From Qaidamihabitans albus (lineage in GTDB: Bacteria > Actinomycetota > Actinomycetes > Mycobacteriales > Pseudonocardiaceae): 64,000 nucleotides of DNA. The stretch is from the NCBI RefSeq assembly GCF_016464705.1, contig NZ_JAEHOB010000012.1, positions 62,001-126,000 on the forward strand, read 5' to 3'. The notes under the pieces were generated by a model. The model was given only the letters and a program-made list of their open reading frames with translations. It made no database searches and had not been told where the DNA came from. The position numbers were made by a program, and so were the translations under genes. Below are positions 17,411-25,687 of this stretch, one piece after another (positions within the stretch are counted from its first letter, which is position 1; each line of letters starts with the position of its first letter).

Positions 17411-19258
17411 TCAACCTTGGCCCGCCGCACGCGCCCGATCTTGCCAGTACTTGGCTTCTTCCGGGTCGCCGCGGTTGGCGAGGAGATGTCCCAGCGCAGC
17501 CATTCCTGTGACCTGGCCTGCTTCGGCGGACGCGCGGCACACCCGCTCGGCCTCGTCCCACTGGCCCCGCCCGACGAGCAGTACCGACAGACTGACCACG
17601 CCGATGTCACTACCAGCCTCGATGCCTCTCCGGTACCAGTTCTCCGCGGCTACCGCGTCACCGGCGTTCTCGTACAACCTGCCCACGGCGACCATGCCCT
17701 GCCCATCGCCCTGTTCAGCCGCACGAAGGAACCACGGCCCGGCACCGGCGATGTCACCGGCCCGCTGGAGTTCGTTTCCGAGGCGAACCATCCCGTCGGT
17801 ACTGCCCGCCTCCGCGGCCTCGCGAAACCACCGGAGCGACTCCGCTCGCTCCTTCCTCTCCAGTGCCCGCACACCCAGGTTGATCATCGCGCTGGGCTCA
17901 CCGGCAGCCGCCGCCTTGTGGAACCATGCGTCAGCCTCGCTCTGCCGGCCTCGATCGGCACACATCAGGCCCAGGCACGTCCAGCCGACCGCGTGACCCG
18001 CATCCGCCGCCCGGTGATACCACGAACGTGCCCCCATCTCGTCGCCTCGCCGGTCGAGGGACCCGCCCAACGGGATCATCGCGTCCACGCGACCGGCCTC
18101 GACGGACTTGCGGTACCACCGCTCGGCTTCGTCGGTACTCCCGCGCCTCTCGGCGAGCCGACCCACCCCCTCCATCGCGGCCGGCTGGTCAAGCTCGGCC
18201 GCCTTGCGGTACCACGACTCGGCTTCGCCCAACTTTCCCTGTTTCTCCAGGCACGCGCCGAGGACGGTCATCCCCATGACGAGCCCCTTGCCCGCCGACT
18301 CGCGGTACCACCGCTCGGCCCGCGCCCAGTCAGCGCGATCCTCGTAGAAAACGCCCAGCATGAGCATCACGTCGCTGTTGCCGGCCGAGACCGCTCGCCG
18401 GTAGAGGCGTTCGGCTGCCGCCGGCTCACCGTTGTCCTCGAGCTGGCGGCCCCGCCGGAAGACTTCGTTCGGATCGGCGAGATCGACCGGATCCTCGGCG
18501 GCGTCTGCCGGTCGCCAGGAAGCGTTGCGTACCAATGACAGTCGGCCGATGGTGTCGCTGCCACTGATCGTGGGTTCCGGCAGGCCGGCACTGCGTAGCC
18601 GGTACAGCAACTGTTCGTGCAGTGTCGTGATGTCGATCAGCTCGGGGCCCCCGTCCACGCCGCTCCTGAGCACGTCGATGAGGTGCCCGGTGTAGGCGGT
18701 GTAGGCGGCGCCGACCGGAGCCTTCGCCATCTGGTTGTTCTTCGTGGCGGTCAGCACGCAGCTGCCCCGGATGTCGAGCTGGCCGGCGACCTGCGCGACG
18801 CCCCCGCTCATGGTCCCGTGGGCCAGCCCGCTGAAGCAGCAGTCGAGCACGGCGACTTTGCTGCGCGCATGGGAAGAGAGCATGGCTCGGCGCAGGTCGT
18901 CGTAGGCGAATGAGGTGAAGTGGGGCTTGTCCTGGAGCGCGTGAGCGGTCGCCAGGTAGAGGCAGCCGTCGAAATACGGGTCAATAAGCCCGTGCCCGGC
19001 GAAGTAGAACAGGAACATGTCGGTCGCCCTGTTGGCGACGTCCTCAACCTGGAGCGCCAGCTCCTGGACGTTCGTGGGCTCCCGGATGACGACGCAGTGA
19101 TCGTCGGGCAGGCCGGCGATCAGCGGATCGGTAAGGAGCTCGTGGAGCGCGTCAAGGTTGTTCGGCACCGAGGGAAGATCCGCGAGGCCGTCGTCCCTGA
19201 GGTAGGTGCTGACACCGATCAGACACGCCCAGCTCCTGTCCGGGTCCGGCAGAACCAT
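17411..19258 (-). CDS. caspase-like (C14) peptidase with eleven C-terminal Sel1/TPR-like repeats
   Basis: 615 aa from ATG 19258, two bases after the stop of the EACC1 partner gene. Residues 1-250 are a caspase-fold domain: ACLIGVSTY strand, catalytic His89 in FYFAGHGLID, catalytic Cys141 in LDCCFSG, then the LTATKNNQ strand. Residues about 262-612 hold eleven Sel1-like helical repeats of about 32-36 residues with the recurring pattern AxxWYRxAAxxG. No transmembrane segment or signal peptide. Actinobacterial caspases tied to EACC1-type partners are known from comparative genomics as effector parts of NTP-dependent conflict systems; here the repeats probably act as a sensor or docking arm. No NTPase is seen nearby. 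Confidence 0.85.
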   Translation of the reverse strand: MVLPDPDRSWACLIGVSTYLRDDGLADLPSVPNNLDALHELLTDPLIAGLPDDHCVVIREPTNVQELALQVEDVANRATDMFLFYFAGHGLIDPYFDGCLYLATAHALQDKPHFTSFAYDDLRRAMLSSHARSKVAVLDCCFSGLAHGTMSGGVAQVAGQLDIRGSCVLTATKNNQMAKAPVGAAYTAYTGHLIDVLRSGVDGGPELIDITTLHEQLLYRLRSAGLPEPTISGSDTIGRLSLVRNASWRPADAAEDPVDLADPNEVFRRGRQLEDNGEPAAAERLYRRAVSAGNSDVMLMLGVFYEDRADWARAERWYRESAGKGLVMGMTVLGACLEKQGKLGEAESWYRKAAELDQPAAMEGVGRLAERRGSTDEAERWYRKSVEAGRVDAMIPLGGSLDRRGDEMGARSWYHRAADAGHAVGWTCLGLMCADRGRQSEADAWFHKAAAAGEPSAMINLGVRALERKERAESLRWFREAAEAGSTDGMVRLGNELQRAGDIAGAGPWFLRAAEQGDGQGMVAVGRLYENAGDAVAAENWYRRGIEAGSDIGVVSLSVLLVGRGQWDEAERVCRASAEAGQVTGMAALGHLLANRGDPEEAKYWQDRARAAGQG

Positions 19259-19260
19259 CG

Positions 19261-19611
19261 CTACTCCCCCACAGCTTCCCTCAGCGCCTCGACGACCGCG
19301 ACCGGGTCCTTGATCCGCTTCCCGTCCAGCTGCACGGTTCCCTCCTTGCCGCGGAACGTGAGCTTGAGGTCCGAGGTGCGGTGCTGGACCCACACGCTCA
19401 ACGACCTGGCCAGCACAGCCCCGGCGCCGCCGGACCCCAGGGCTACCACCAGCACGTCGCTCACGGCGCCCATCTCCTCCGGCCCCGGTGCGGCCGGCGC
19501 CAACCGGATGCTGGTGCCCAGCAGATCATCATCCCGTTGCAGCCAGCGCAGCAGCGACCGGATCTCGGCGCCGGCGTCGTGGGCACCTGACACGTTGACG
19601 GTGACGTCCAT
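19261..19611 (-). CDS. EACC1-like effector-associated component, partner of the caspase
   Basis: 116 aa. ATG 19611 has GGAGG 5 nt upstream; a much longer in-frame extension has no support. The protein has a beta strand start (MDVTVNVSG), a middle ERxxL-type helix region (IRSLLRWLQRDDDLL), a single hydrophobic stretch around GAVSDVLVVALGSGGAGAVL, and a C-terminal beta unit (LKLTFRGKEGTVQLDGKRI) ending with DPVAVVEALREAV. That layout, size and the coupling to a caspase match the effector-associated constant component 1 family. Probably a membrane-proximal adaptor or inhibitor for the caspase. Function is not established for the family. Confidence 0.75.
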   Translation of the reverse strand: MDVTVNVSGAHDAGAEIRSLLRWLQRDDDLLGTSIRLAPAAPGPEEMGAVSDVLVVALGSGGAGAVLARSLSVWVQHRTSDLKLTFRGKEGTVQLDGKRIKDPVAVVEALREAVGE

Positions 19612-20361
19612 CAAACCTCCAGCAACGGACACGGAACGATCGCCGACATTAGCGAACGCGCCGCCGCCCCGTACCGGATTCCGTGAATCCGGCAGGTTCT
19701 CCACGGCTGGCAAGTCCGTGAGCGTCCCACGTGGACCTGAGTCGACTGCGCAGCGAGGCAGGCGCCGAGCGACCGTACCGCGGGCCCGCGCTGCGGGATC
19801 GATGACGTCGCGGACCAGTGACACGAAAGGGCGGGGCATCGTCCGTGATGTCGCCGCTCGATCAGGCACTTGGCACCGAGAACGCTTTCGTTGGTCCGGA
19901 CTCTGTCCACAGGAGTGGGCCTCGGGACGTGATCCCGAACGACGCGGCGCGGGACACCCACAGGCCGCAACCCACCGGCTGAGGGCTCGACTTCGGACAG
20001 GTCGTATCCTTCGTCGCTCCGGATGCCGGGGCGACGGAGATGACGGCGTCGCTGTCCTGCTGCTCGGCCATGAGTCGGCCACCACCGTCCGACCACGTCT
20101 CCACCGTCCACCTCGATGTAGCGAGCCGGCTTCACCGTAGAGCCTGGTTGCGGATGTCGCGCACGTGCGCGCAGAGCCGGAGTCTGCTTGGACGAGTCGC
20201 AGGCGCGCCCCGGGTCAACGCCACCCGATGAACACCGCCGCGTCGCCCAGCACCGCGAGTCGGCCGGCGTCCGCGAGGTAGCGCCATGGCGTCGTTGACC
20301 TTGTCATGCTCAGGCAGGAGAGGCGGGCTGGCCGACGTCGTCCGGGCGCCCGGCTTGCCGC
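19612..20361. other. 750-bp stretch without a convincing gene
   Basis: Open frames here have shadow-like composition (Arg/Pro/Ser rich) and no recognisable domain. On the minus strand about 20225-20290 a short run reading YLADAGRLAVLGDAAVFIG looks protein-like and could be the remnant of a decayed gene, but it is too short to name. The EACC1 promoter is expected within the first 100-200 bases next to 19612. Confidence 0.5.
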
Positions 20362-20985
20362 CTACTGCCCCGCGTACATGCGGAGCCGGACGTCGCGCGC
20401 GCCCTCCATGTGATGCTCGGCGAGCTGCCGTGCCCCCGGCGCGTCACGCTTCTCGATGAGCTCTATCAGGCGGGCATGCTCGTCAAGTACCACGGCCCAG
20501 CGGTCCTCGTAGGTGAGCGTGCTCGTCGGATACCGGATCAGATGGGTGTGCAGCCGGATCAGCAGATCGACGACCGTCGTATTGTGACTCGCACGCCACA
20601 GCGCCTCGTGGAACTGCCGGTTGACCTCGGCACGGGCGTCACCGTCCGCGCTGTCCAGGCTGGCCATGGCCTCGTGTGCCGCCCGCAGGCGCGAGAGGTC
20701 CAGGTCGGTGCGCCGTGCCGCGGCACCGCTTGCCGCAGTGCCCTCCAGGGAGGTACGGACCTCATAGATGTCCAGGATCTCCTCCGGGCTGGTCTCGCGG
20801 ACGACGTAGCCGCGGCCGTGCCGCTCGACGAGCTGTTCGGCGTGCAACCGGTAGAGCGCCTCCCGGACCGGCGTCCGGCTGGTTCCGTAACGGCTGGCCA
20901 AGGCGGCCTCGACCAGGGGCTCGCCGGAGTCGATCCTGCGCGCGACTATGTCCTGCCGGATGCGTTCGTACACCGACGTCGCCAC
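20362..20985 (-). CDS. GntR-family regulator (FCD), regulator of the upstream catabolic operon
   Basis: 207 aa from GTG 20985: AAGGTGG lies 6 nt upstream. The longer frame from 21021 would begin inside a strong palindromic operator and is rejected. Winged helix at residues about 3-70 (YERIRQDIVARRI, SRTPVREALYRLHAEQL) and FCD effector domain about 80-200 with the metal-type histidines in VNRQFHEAL and LDEHARLIE and AEHHMEG. Last gene of a seven-gene minus-strand operon. Because the operator at 21004-21019 sits just before its own start and matches one before the first gene, it probably represses both itself and the operon. Confidence 0.9.
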   Translation of the reverse strand: MATSVYERIRQDIVARRIDSGEPLVEAALASRYGTSRTPVREALYRLHAEQLVERHGRGYVVRETSPEEILDIYEVRTSLEGTAASGAAARRTDLDLSRLRAAHEAMASLDSADGDARAEVNRQFHEALWRASHNTTVVDLLIRLHTHLIRYPTSTLTYEDRWAVVLDEHARLIELIEKRDAPGARQLAEHHMEGARDVRLRMYAGQ

Positions 20986-21003
20986 CTGGAGCCACCTTCC
21001 CCC

Positions 21004-21019
21004 GTATACCAGTGTATGC
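21004..21019. promoter_or_regulatory. GntR operator (internal copy)
   Basis: GTATACCAGTGTATGC, an inverted repeat of GTATAC/GTATGC around 4 bases. It lies 19 nt upstream of the corrected GTG start of the GntR gene. It aligns base for base with the operator at 28271-28286 (pattern GTATAY-N4-GTATRC), 7.3 kb away at the head of the same operon. Confidence 0.65.
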
Positions 21020-21036
21020 ACGAGGATACGCGACGT

Positions 21037-22518
21037 TCAGGCCAGCGCGCCCGCCCTGCGCCCGAACACCATGCCCGCGGCCAGGCCGGACCCGCCGGGA
21101 TAGTTCCCGCTGAACAGGCCGCCGAGCATCTCGCCGCAGACATACAGGCCGGCGATGGGCCCGCCCCGCGTGCTCAGCACCCGGCCGTGCGTGTCGGCCT
21201 TGAGCCCGCCGAAGGTGAAGGTGATGCCGCACGTCACCGGGTAGCCGAAGAACGGCGGCGTCTCGATCGGCGATGCCCAGTTCGACTTCGGTGGTGTCGT
21301 GTCCGCCCTGCGCGCGTCCTTCACGGCAGGCTCGAACGCACGGCCGGTGTCGATCGAGTCGTTGAACGACTTCACGGTGGCGACGAACCCTGCGACGTTC
21401 ACCCCGAGCCGCAGGGCGAGTTCCTCCAGGGTGTCCGCGGACTCCACCGAGATCCCGGGCATGTCGTACTCCTCGGCACGCAGCAGCGGACGCAGCGACG
21501 CATCGAAGATCTGAAACGCGATGCTGCCCGGCTGCTCGAGGATCGCCTTGCCGTACTTGGCGTAGGTGTAGTTGCGGTAGTCGGCACCCTCGTCAACGAA
21601 CCGCCGCCCCTCGGTGTTGACGATGATGCCCACGGGATACGACTGTCTGGTGAGCCGGTTGGTGAGGGTCCGGTTGCTCTCGTTGTCGGGGAAGCGGCCG
21701 TCCCATTGCACGCTGTGCGCGGAGGACCAGTCACCACCCCTGGCCGCGCCGATCCGCAGCGCCGCATCGATCATCTCCCCCGTGTTGTGCGGTGTCCCTC
21801 GCACCACCGCGTGCTGCCAGCCCGCACCGAGGTGTTCGCGGCGCAGCAGGGCGTTCGCCTCGAAACCCCCCGCCGCCAGCACGATCGACTCCGCGCACTG
21901 CTCGAACGGCTCGCCGCCCCGCCTGCCACGCACACCGACGACACGATCCGCCTCGGTCACCAGGTCGGTCACCACGCAGCCGTAGCGCACATCGGTGCCA
22001 AGTTCCCGTGCGATCCGGGTGTGGTCGGCGATCAGGCCCACGCCACCATCGACGTTGCCGACGTGCAGGCCACCCCAGAACCGCCATGTGCCGTCGGCAA
22101 GCCGGTAGGCCTGCCGCTCGTACATCAGCCGGTAGCGCATCCCGAGCCGGTGCAGCCAGCGCACCGTGTCCGCGGACTCGGCCGCCAGCACCCGCGTCAG
22201 CTCCGGGTCGTTGCGGCCGCCGGTGACTCGCTCCAGATCCGCCGCGTAGTCGGCCTCGCTGTACGGCGGCACATCGGCGTTCTCGTGCCGGGAATCCGGC
22301 TCGACGATGTCGGCGAGATCGGCAAGTCCGCCGTGTGCGATGCGGGTGGCACCTGCGGTGTAGTAGCTGTTACCGCCCGCGTGGTCCGCGCCGCCCTTCT
22401 CGAGCAGGACGACCCGCCGTCCGCGCAGGGCTGCCGCGTGCGCGGCGGCGAACCCGGCGTTGCCGCCTCCGACAACGATGACGTCGGTGTCGTCGGCGTG
22501 GCTGTTCTCCGTGGACAC
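21037..22518 (-). CDS. FAD-dependent dehydrogenase, TcuA/fumarate-reductase flavoprotein type
   Basis: 493 aa. N-terminal FAD site DVIVVGGGNAGFAAAHAAA (about residues 11-29), then VVLLEKGGADHAGGNSYYT, the Ser/Thr-rich stretch that closes over the flavin in this family; C-terminal GGLKADTHGRVL and LYVCGEMLGGLFSGNYPGGSGL finish the FAD site. Overall it resembles tricarballylate dehydrogenase TcuA rather than membrane fumarate reductases. Such enzymes desaturate or reduce C-C bonds of polycarboxylates, 3-ketosteroids or related acids. Operon context (hydrolase, two dehydrogenases, lactonase) suggests catabolism of a carboxylated or cyclic compound. Substrate unknown. Start ATG 22518 is 9 nt after the upstream stop. 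Confidence 0.85.
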   Translation of the reverse strand: MSTENSHADDTDVIVVGGGNAGFAAAHAAALRGRRVVLLEKGGADHAGGNSYYTAGATRIAHGGLADLADIVEPDSRHENADVPPYSEADYAADLERVTGGRNDPELTRVLAAESADTVRWLHRLGMRYRLMYERQAYRLADGTWRFWGGLHVGNVDGGVGLIADHTRIARELGTDVRYGCVVTDLVTEADRVVGVRGRRGGEPFEQCAESIVLAAGGFEANALLRREHLGAGWQHAVVRGTPHNTGEMIDAALRIGAARGGDWSSAHSVQWDGRFPDNESNRTLTNRLTRQSYPVGIIVNTEGRRFVDEGADYRNYTYAKYGKAILEQPGSIAFQIFDASLRPLLRAEEYDMPGISVESADTLEELALRLGVNVAGFVATVKSFNDSIDTGRAFEPAVKDARRADTTPPKSNWASPIETPPFFGYPVTCGITFTFGGLKADTHGRVLSTRGGPIAGLYVCGEMLGGLFSGNYPGGSGLAAGMVFGRRAGALA

Positions 22519-22527
22519 TGCTGATCC

Positions 22528-23316
22528 TCACAGGTAGCTGATGGGGTGGACAAGTCCGTCGTGATGTGGCGTGGCCGGATGCCTGGCTCGCACGGCCGGG
22601 TCGTGGCCCGGCACGACCACACCGTCCGGACCCGCGAGCGCGGCGATGCGATCGAACGCGGCGTACATTCCCGCGAGCTCGTGGACGACCCCGTAGGGCC
22701 GGTCGGCATCGATGTTCTCGTAGAAGTGCGACGCGTCGGAGGCGAGCACGACCGGCCGCTCGGCGGCGACGCGGAGCACCTGAGTACCGGGCGTGTGCCC
22801 GCCGACATGGTGTCCGCTCACCGCGCCGTCCAGGTCCCAGTCGCCATCGACGAGGCGCAGCAGGCCCCGCCGCTGCCGGTCGGCCAGCTCGGTGAGGTCG
22901 GCGGGGTTGCACAGGTGCGCGTAGGCGCCGCGAGAACCCATCGGCGAGCGCCAGAAGTCGTACTCACACCGCTGCAGGATCACGGTCGCGTCCGGGAAGT
23001 CCGCGAGGTTGCCGGCGTGGTCGTAGTGCAGGTGCGACAGCACGATGGCCGACACCTGCGCAGGGCTGCGGCCGAGTCTGCGCACCAGCCCGGCCGGCGT
23101 CTCCAGGTACGGCCTGCTTCCCCTCCGCCGCGCCTCGTCAGGGGTGAACCCGGCGTCGAGCAGCACGACCTCGTCGCCGCGGCAGATCGCCCAGATGTAG
23201 TAGTCGATCGGCCACGGGGCGAGGCAGTCGGGATCATGGCCGTAGAAGTGCTCGCCGCGCACGGACTCCGTCCGGTATGCATAGCGCAGCGCGTAGACGC
23301 CGTCGGGCTCAGCCAC
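22528..23316 (-). CDS. MBL-fold hydrolase, N-acyl-homoserine-lactonase-like family
   Basis: 262 aa from GTG 23316, which overlaps the previous stop by 8 bp and has GGGGAG upstream; the longer open frame is a shadow of the neighbour. Metallo-beta-lactamase fold with the di-metal motif LSHLHYDHAGN, later ligands in VGGHTPGTQ, LASDASHFY and VPGHDPAV. This set is typical of lactonase-like members (AiiA/QsdR neighbourhood), which open lactone rings. In this operon it could open a lactone intermediate of the pathway rather than quench signals. Substrate not determinable. Confidence 0.85.
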   Translation of the reverse strand: MAEPDGVYALRYAYRTESVRGEHFYGHDPDCLAPWPIDYYIWAICRGDEVVLLDAGFTPDEARRRGSRPYLETPAGLVRRLGRSPAQVSAIVLSHLHYDHAGNLADFPDATVILQRCEYDFWRSPMGSRGAYAHLCNPADLTELADRQRRGLLRLVDGDWDLDGAVSGHHVGGHTPGTQVLRVAAERPVVLASDASHFYENIDADRPYGVVHELAGMYAAFDRIAALAGPDGVVVPGHDPAVRARHPATPHHDGLVHPISYL

Positions 23317-24193
23317 CGATCCGCTCCCCGGTCCACTGCTGCCACAGCGTGGCGACGGCTGCGTAGTCCCGCCGTCCGAGACCGGCGGCGACGGCGAGGT
23401 CGTAGACGGTGTGGGCGGCCTGGGTCGCGAACAACGGCACGCCCAGTTGTTGCGCCATCGACAGTGCGAGCACCGAGTCCTTGCGCGCTGCGTCGGTCGG
23501 CATCCCGCCGTCGTAGTCGCTGTGGGCAACCCGTTCGGCGATCCGGTGGGTGAGCGGCCGGACGAGGCCACCGTCCGGTTTGGATAGCAAGGCCACGAGG
23601 TGGTCGAGCCCGACGCCCGCGGACGTGGCGAGCGCGGTCGCCTCGGCCAGGACCACCATCACGGCGTGGGCGACCTGGTTGTTGATCACCTTCGCGGCCA
23701 TGCCCGCGCCCGTGGTGCCGAAGCGCAGCACCGTGGACCCGAGCGTGTCCAGCACCGTGTCGATGCCTCCGCCGGTCGCGGCCGGGCCCACCAGCAGGGT
23801 TGCCGCACCGTCGCGCATCTGACCGACCCCGGACAGGATGGCCGCGTCGACGTAACCGATACCGTGCGGCCGCAGAACCGCCTCACAGGCGCGGGCGTCG
23901 GCGGGCAACACCGTGGAGGTCTCGATCACGACGGCACCACGGGGCAGCAGGCCGGCGAGCTCGGCGCACAGCGCGTGCGAGACCTCGGGCCTGGGCAGGG
24001 ACAGCACGACGACCGGCGCGTCCCGCAGCGACTCCGCGTCTGCCACGGCGGTCACGCCGTCCACTTGCTCTGCGAGGGCGCGGCGCTGCGCGTCCGGGTC
24101 GGCGGCCACGACGCGGTAGGCGCTCGCGAGCCTCTCGGCCACGGCCAGACCCATCTGACCGAGGCCGCACAGCCCTACGGTGTGGACGGTCAT
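23309..24193 (-). CDS. beta-hydroxyacid dehydrogenase family NAD(P)-binding protein (3-hydroxyisobutyrate dehydrogenase-like)
   Basis: 294 aa, ATG with GAGGAGGAG upstream. Rossmann motif GLCGLGQMGLAVAERL (about residues 7-22) as in 6-phosphogluconate/3-hydroxyisobutyrate dehydrogenases; the catalytic lysine in GAGMAAKVINNQ (about residue 165); helical C-terminal domain with PTDAARKDSVLAL. It should oxidise a beta-hydroxy acid to a semialdehyde or keto acid using NAD(P). An aldehyde dehydrogenase is encoded immediately upstream, a pairing that fits oxidation of an alcohol to aldehyde to acid. Confidence 0.85.
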   Translation of the reverse strand: MTVHTVGLCGLGQMGLAVAERLASAYRVVAADPDAQRRALAEQVDGVTAVADAESLRDAPVVVLSLPRPEVSHALCAELAGLLPRGAVVIETSTVLPADARACEAVLRPHGIGYVDAAILSGVGQMRDGAATLLVGPAATGGGIDTVLDTLGSTVLRFGTTGAGMAAKVINNQVAHAVMVVLAEATALATSAGVGLDHLVALLSKPDGGLVRPLTHRIAERVAHSDYDGGMPTDAARKDSVLALSMAQQLGVPLFATQAAHTVYDLAVAAGLGRRDYAAVATLWQQWTGERIGG

Positions 24194-24209
24194 GACGCTC
24201 GTCTCCTCC

Positions 24210-25685
24210 TCATGCCTTGATGACGAACGGATCGCGCACGTCCTCGGACAGGTCGATCATCACGTTCTTGGTGCGCACGTACTCGTCGATCGCCTCGAGG
24301 CCGCGTTCCCGCCCGTAGCCGGAACGGCGCACTCCGCCGAACGGCGCCTGCGCGGCGCCGGCGCGGTAGGTGTTCACCCATACCGTCCCCGCGACGAGCC
24401 GACGCGCGACACGGTGGGCCCGCGCCAGATCTCGGGTCCACACCCCGGAGGCGAGCCCGTAGGCTGTGCCGTTGGCGATCTCGACGGCCTCGTCCTCGCT
24501 CGCGAACGGCATGACCGCCAGCACAGGACCGAACACCTCTTCCTGGGCCAGCGCCGATCCAGGCCCGACGTCGGCGAACACCGTCGGCCGCAGGAAACAG
24601 CCCGCCCTCAGCGCCGGGTCGGCGGGGCGGTCGCCGCCGGCGCGCAGCGACGCGCCCGCCGACCGCGCATCGTGCACCATGGCCAGCACCCGCTCCAGGT
24701 GTTCCTTGTTGGCGAGCGGCCCCATCTGCGTCGCCGGATCGAGCGGGTCGCCGAGCACGATGCTCTCGGCACGGGCGGCCAGCTCCGTCACCATCCGTTC
24801 GTAGTGGCTGCGGTGCACCAGCAGCCTGCTGCCCGCGATGCAGGTCTGCCCACCCGCGGCGAAGATGCCCGCGAGTGCGCCGGCCAGCGCGCGGTCGAGC
24901 GGTGCGTCCTCGAAGACGATGTTCGGCGACTTGCCCCCCAGCTCCAGGGTGAGCGGGACGAGTGTCCGTGCGGCGGTGGCGGCGATCGCCTGGCCCGTCC
25001 GGACGCTGCCGGTGAAACTGATCCGCCCGAGACGGGCGTCGCCGGTCAGTGCGGCTCCCGCCTCGGGCCCGCCCGTGACGACGTTGACAACCCCGGGCGG
25101 AAACCCTGCCTCCTCGACGAGCGCGGCCGTCGCCAGGGTGGTCAGTGGGGCCTGCTCGGACGGCTTGATCACGACCGTGCAGCCCGCGGCCAGCGCCGGG
25201 GCCAGCTTGTTGGCCAGCAGCTGCATGGGCGAGTTCCACGCGGTGATCAGCGCGGCGACTCCCACCGGCTCGCGGGTGGTGTAGTCGAATGTGGACTCCG
25301 AGTCGAGCGGGATGGTGCTTCCGTATATCTTGTCGGCCTGGCCGGCGAAGAAACGGTAGTTGCGGGCGGCGAACCGGGCCTGCACCCTGGTCTCGCCGAG
25401 CAGCTTGCCGTTGTCCGAGGTCTCCATCCTGGCCAGCCGTTCGGCGTTGGCCTCGATCAGGTCGGCCAGGCGCGTCAGCAGGCGTGCACGCTCCACGCCC
25501 GGCACCCGGCTCCAGCGCTCGAAGGCCTCGCCTGCCGCGGTGACCGCGTCGGTCACCTGCTGGGCCGTCGCGTCGGGGATGTCGGCCAGCAGGTGCCCGT
25601 CGAAGGGGTTGAGCACGGGGATGGTCCTGCCGGGCTCCGGCAGGACCGGCCTGCCGCCGATGACCATGGCGGTATCGTCTGACAC
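24210..25685 (-). CDS. aldehyde dehydrogenase
   Basis: 491 aa. Two GTG codons (25691 and 25685) are possible; 25685 is chosen because CGGAG lies 7 nt before it, while the first overlaps the upstream stop. Full ALDH motif set: TAWNSPMQL, general base in LELGGKSPNIVF, catalytic cysteine in GQTCIAGSRLLV, and EEVFGPVLAVMPF. Third gene of the operon, after the permease and the alpha/beta hydrolase. It should oxidise an aldehyde produced in the pathway. Sequence does not settle the substrate; it is clearly different from the two ALDHs of the aromatic clusters. Confidence 0.88.
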   Translation of the reverse strand: MSDDTAMVIGGRPVLPEPGRTIPVLNPFDGHLLADIPDATAQQVTDAVTAAGEAFERWSRVPGVERARLLTRLADLIEANAERLARMETSDNGKLLGETRVQARFAARNYRFFAGQADKIYGSTIPLDSESTFDYTTREPVGVAALITAWNSPMQLLANKLAPALAAGCTVVIKPSEQAPLTTLATAALVEEAGFPPGVVNVVTGGPEAGAALTGDARLGRISFTGSVRTGQAIAATAARTLVPLTLELGGKSPNIVFEDAPLDRALAGALAGIFAAGGQTCIAGSRLLVHRSHYERMVTELAARAESIVLGDPLDPATQMGPLANKEHLERVLAMVHDARSAGASLRAGGDRPADPALRAGCFLRPTVFADVGPGSALAQEEVFGPVLAVMPFASEDEAVEIANGTAYGLASGVWTRDLARAHRVARRLVAGTVWVNTYRAGAAQAPFGGVRRSGYGRERGLEAIDEYVRTKNVMIDLSEDVRDPFVIKA

Positions 25686-25687
25686 GG

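Noticed and set aside
20410-22524. 704-codon plus-strand frame opposite GntR and the flavoprotein
   Set aside because: Shadow frame; both minus-strand genes have full motif sets.
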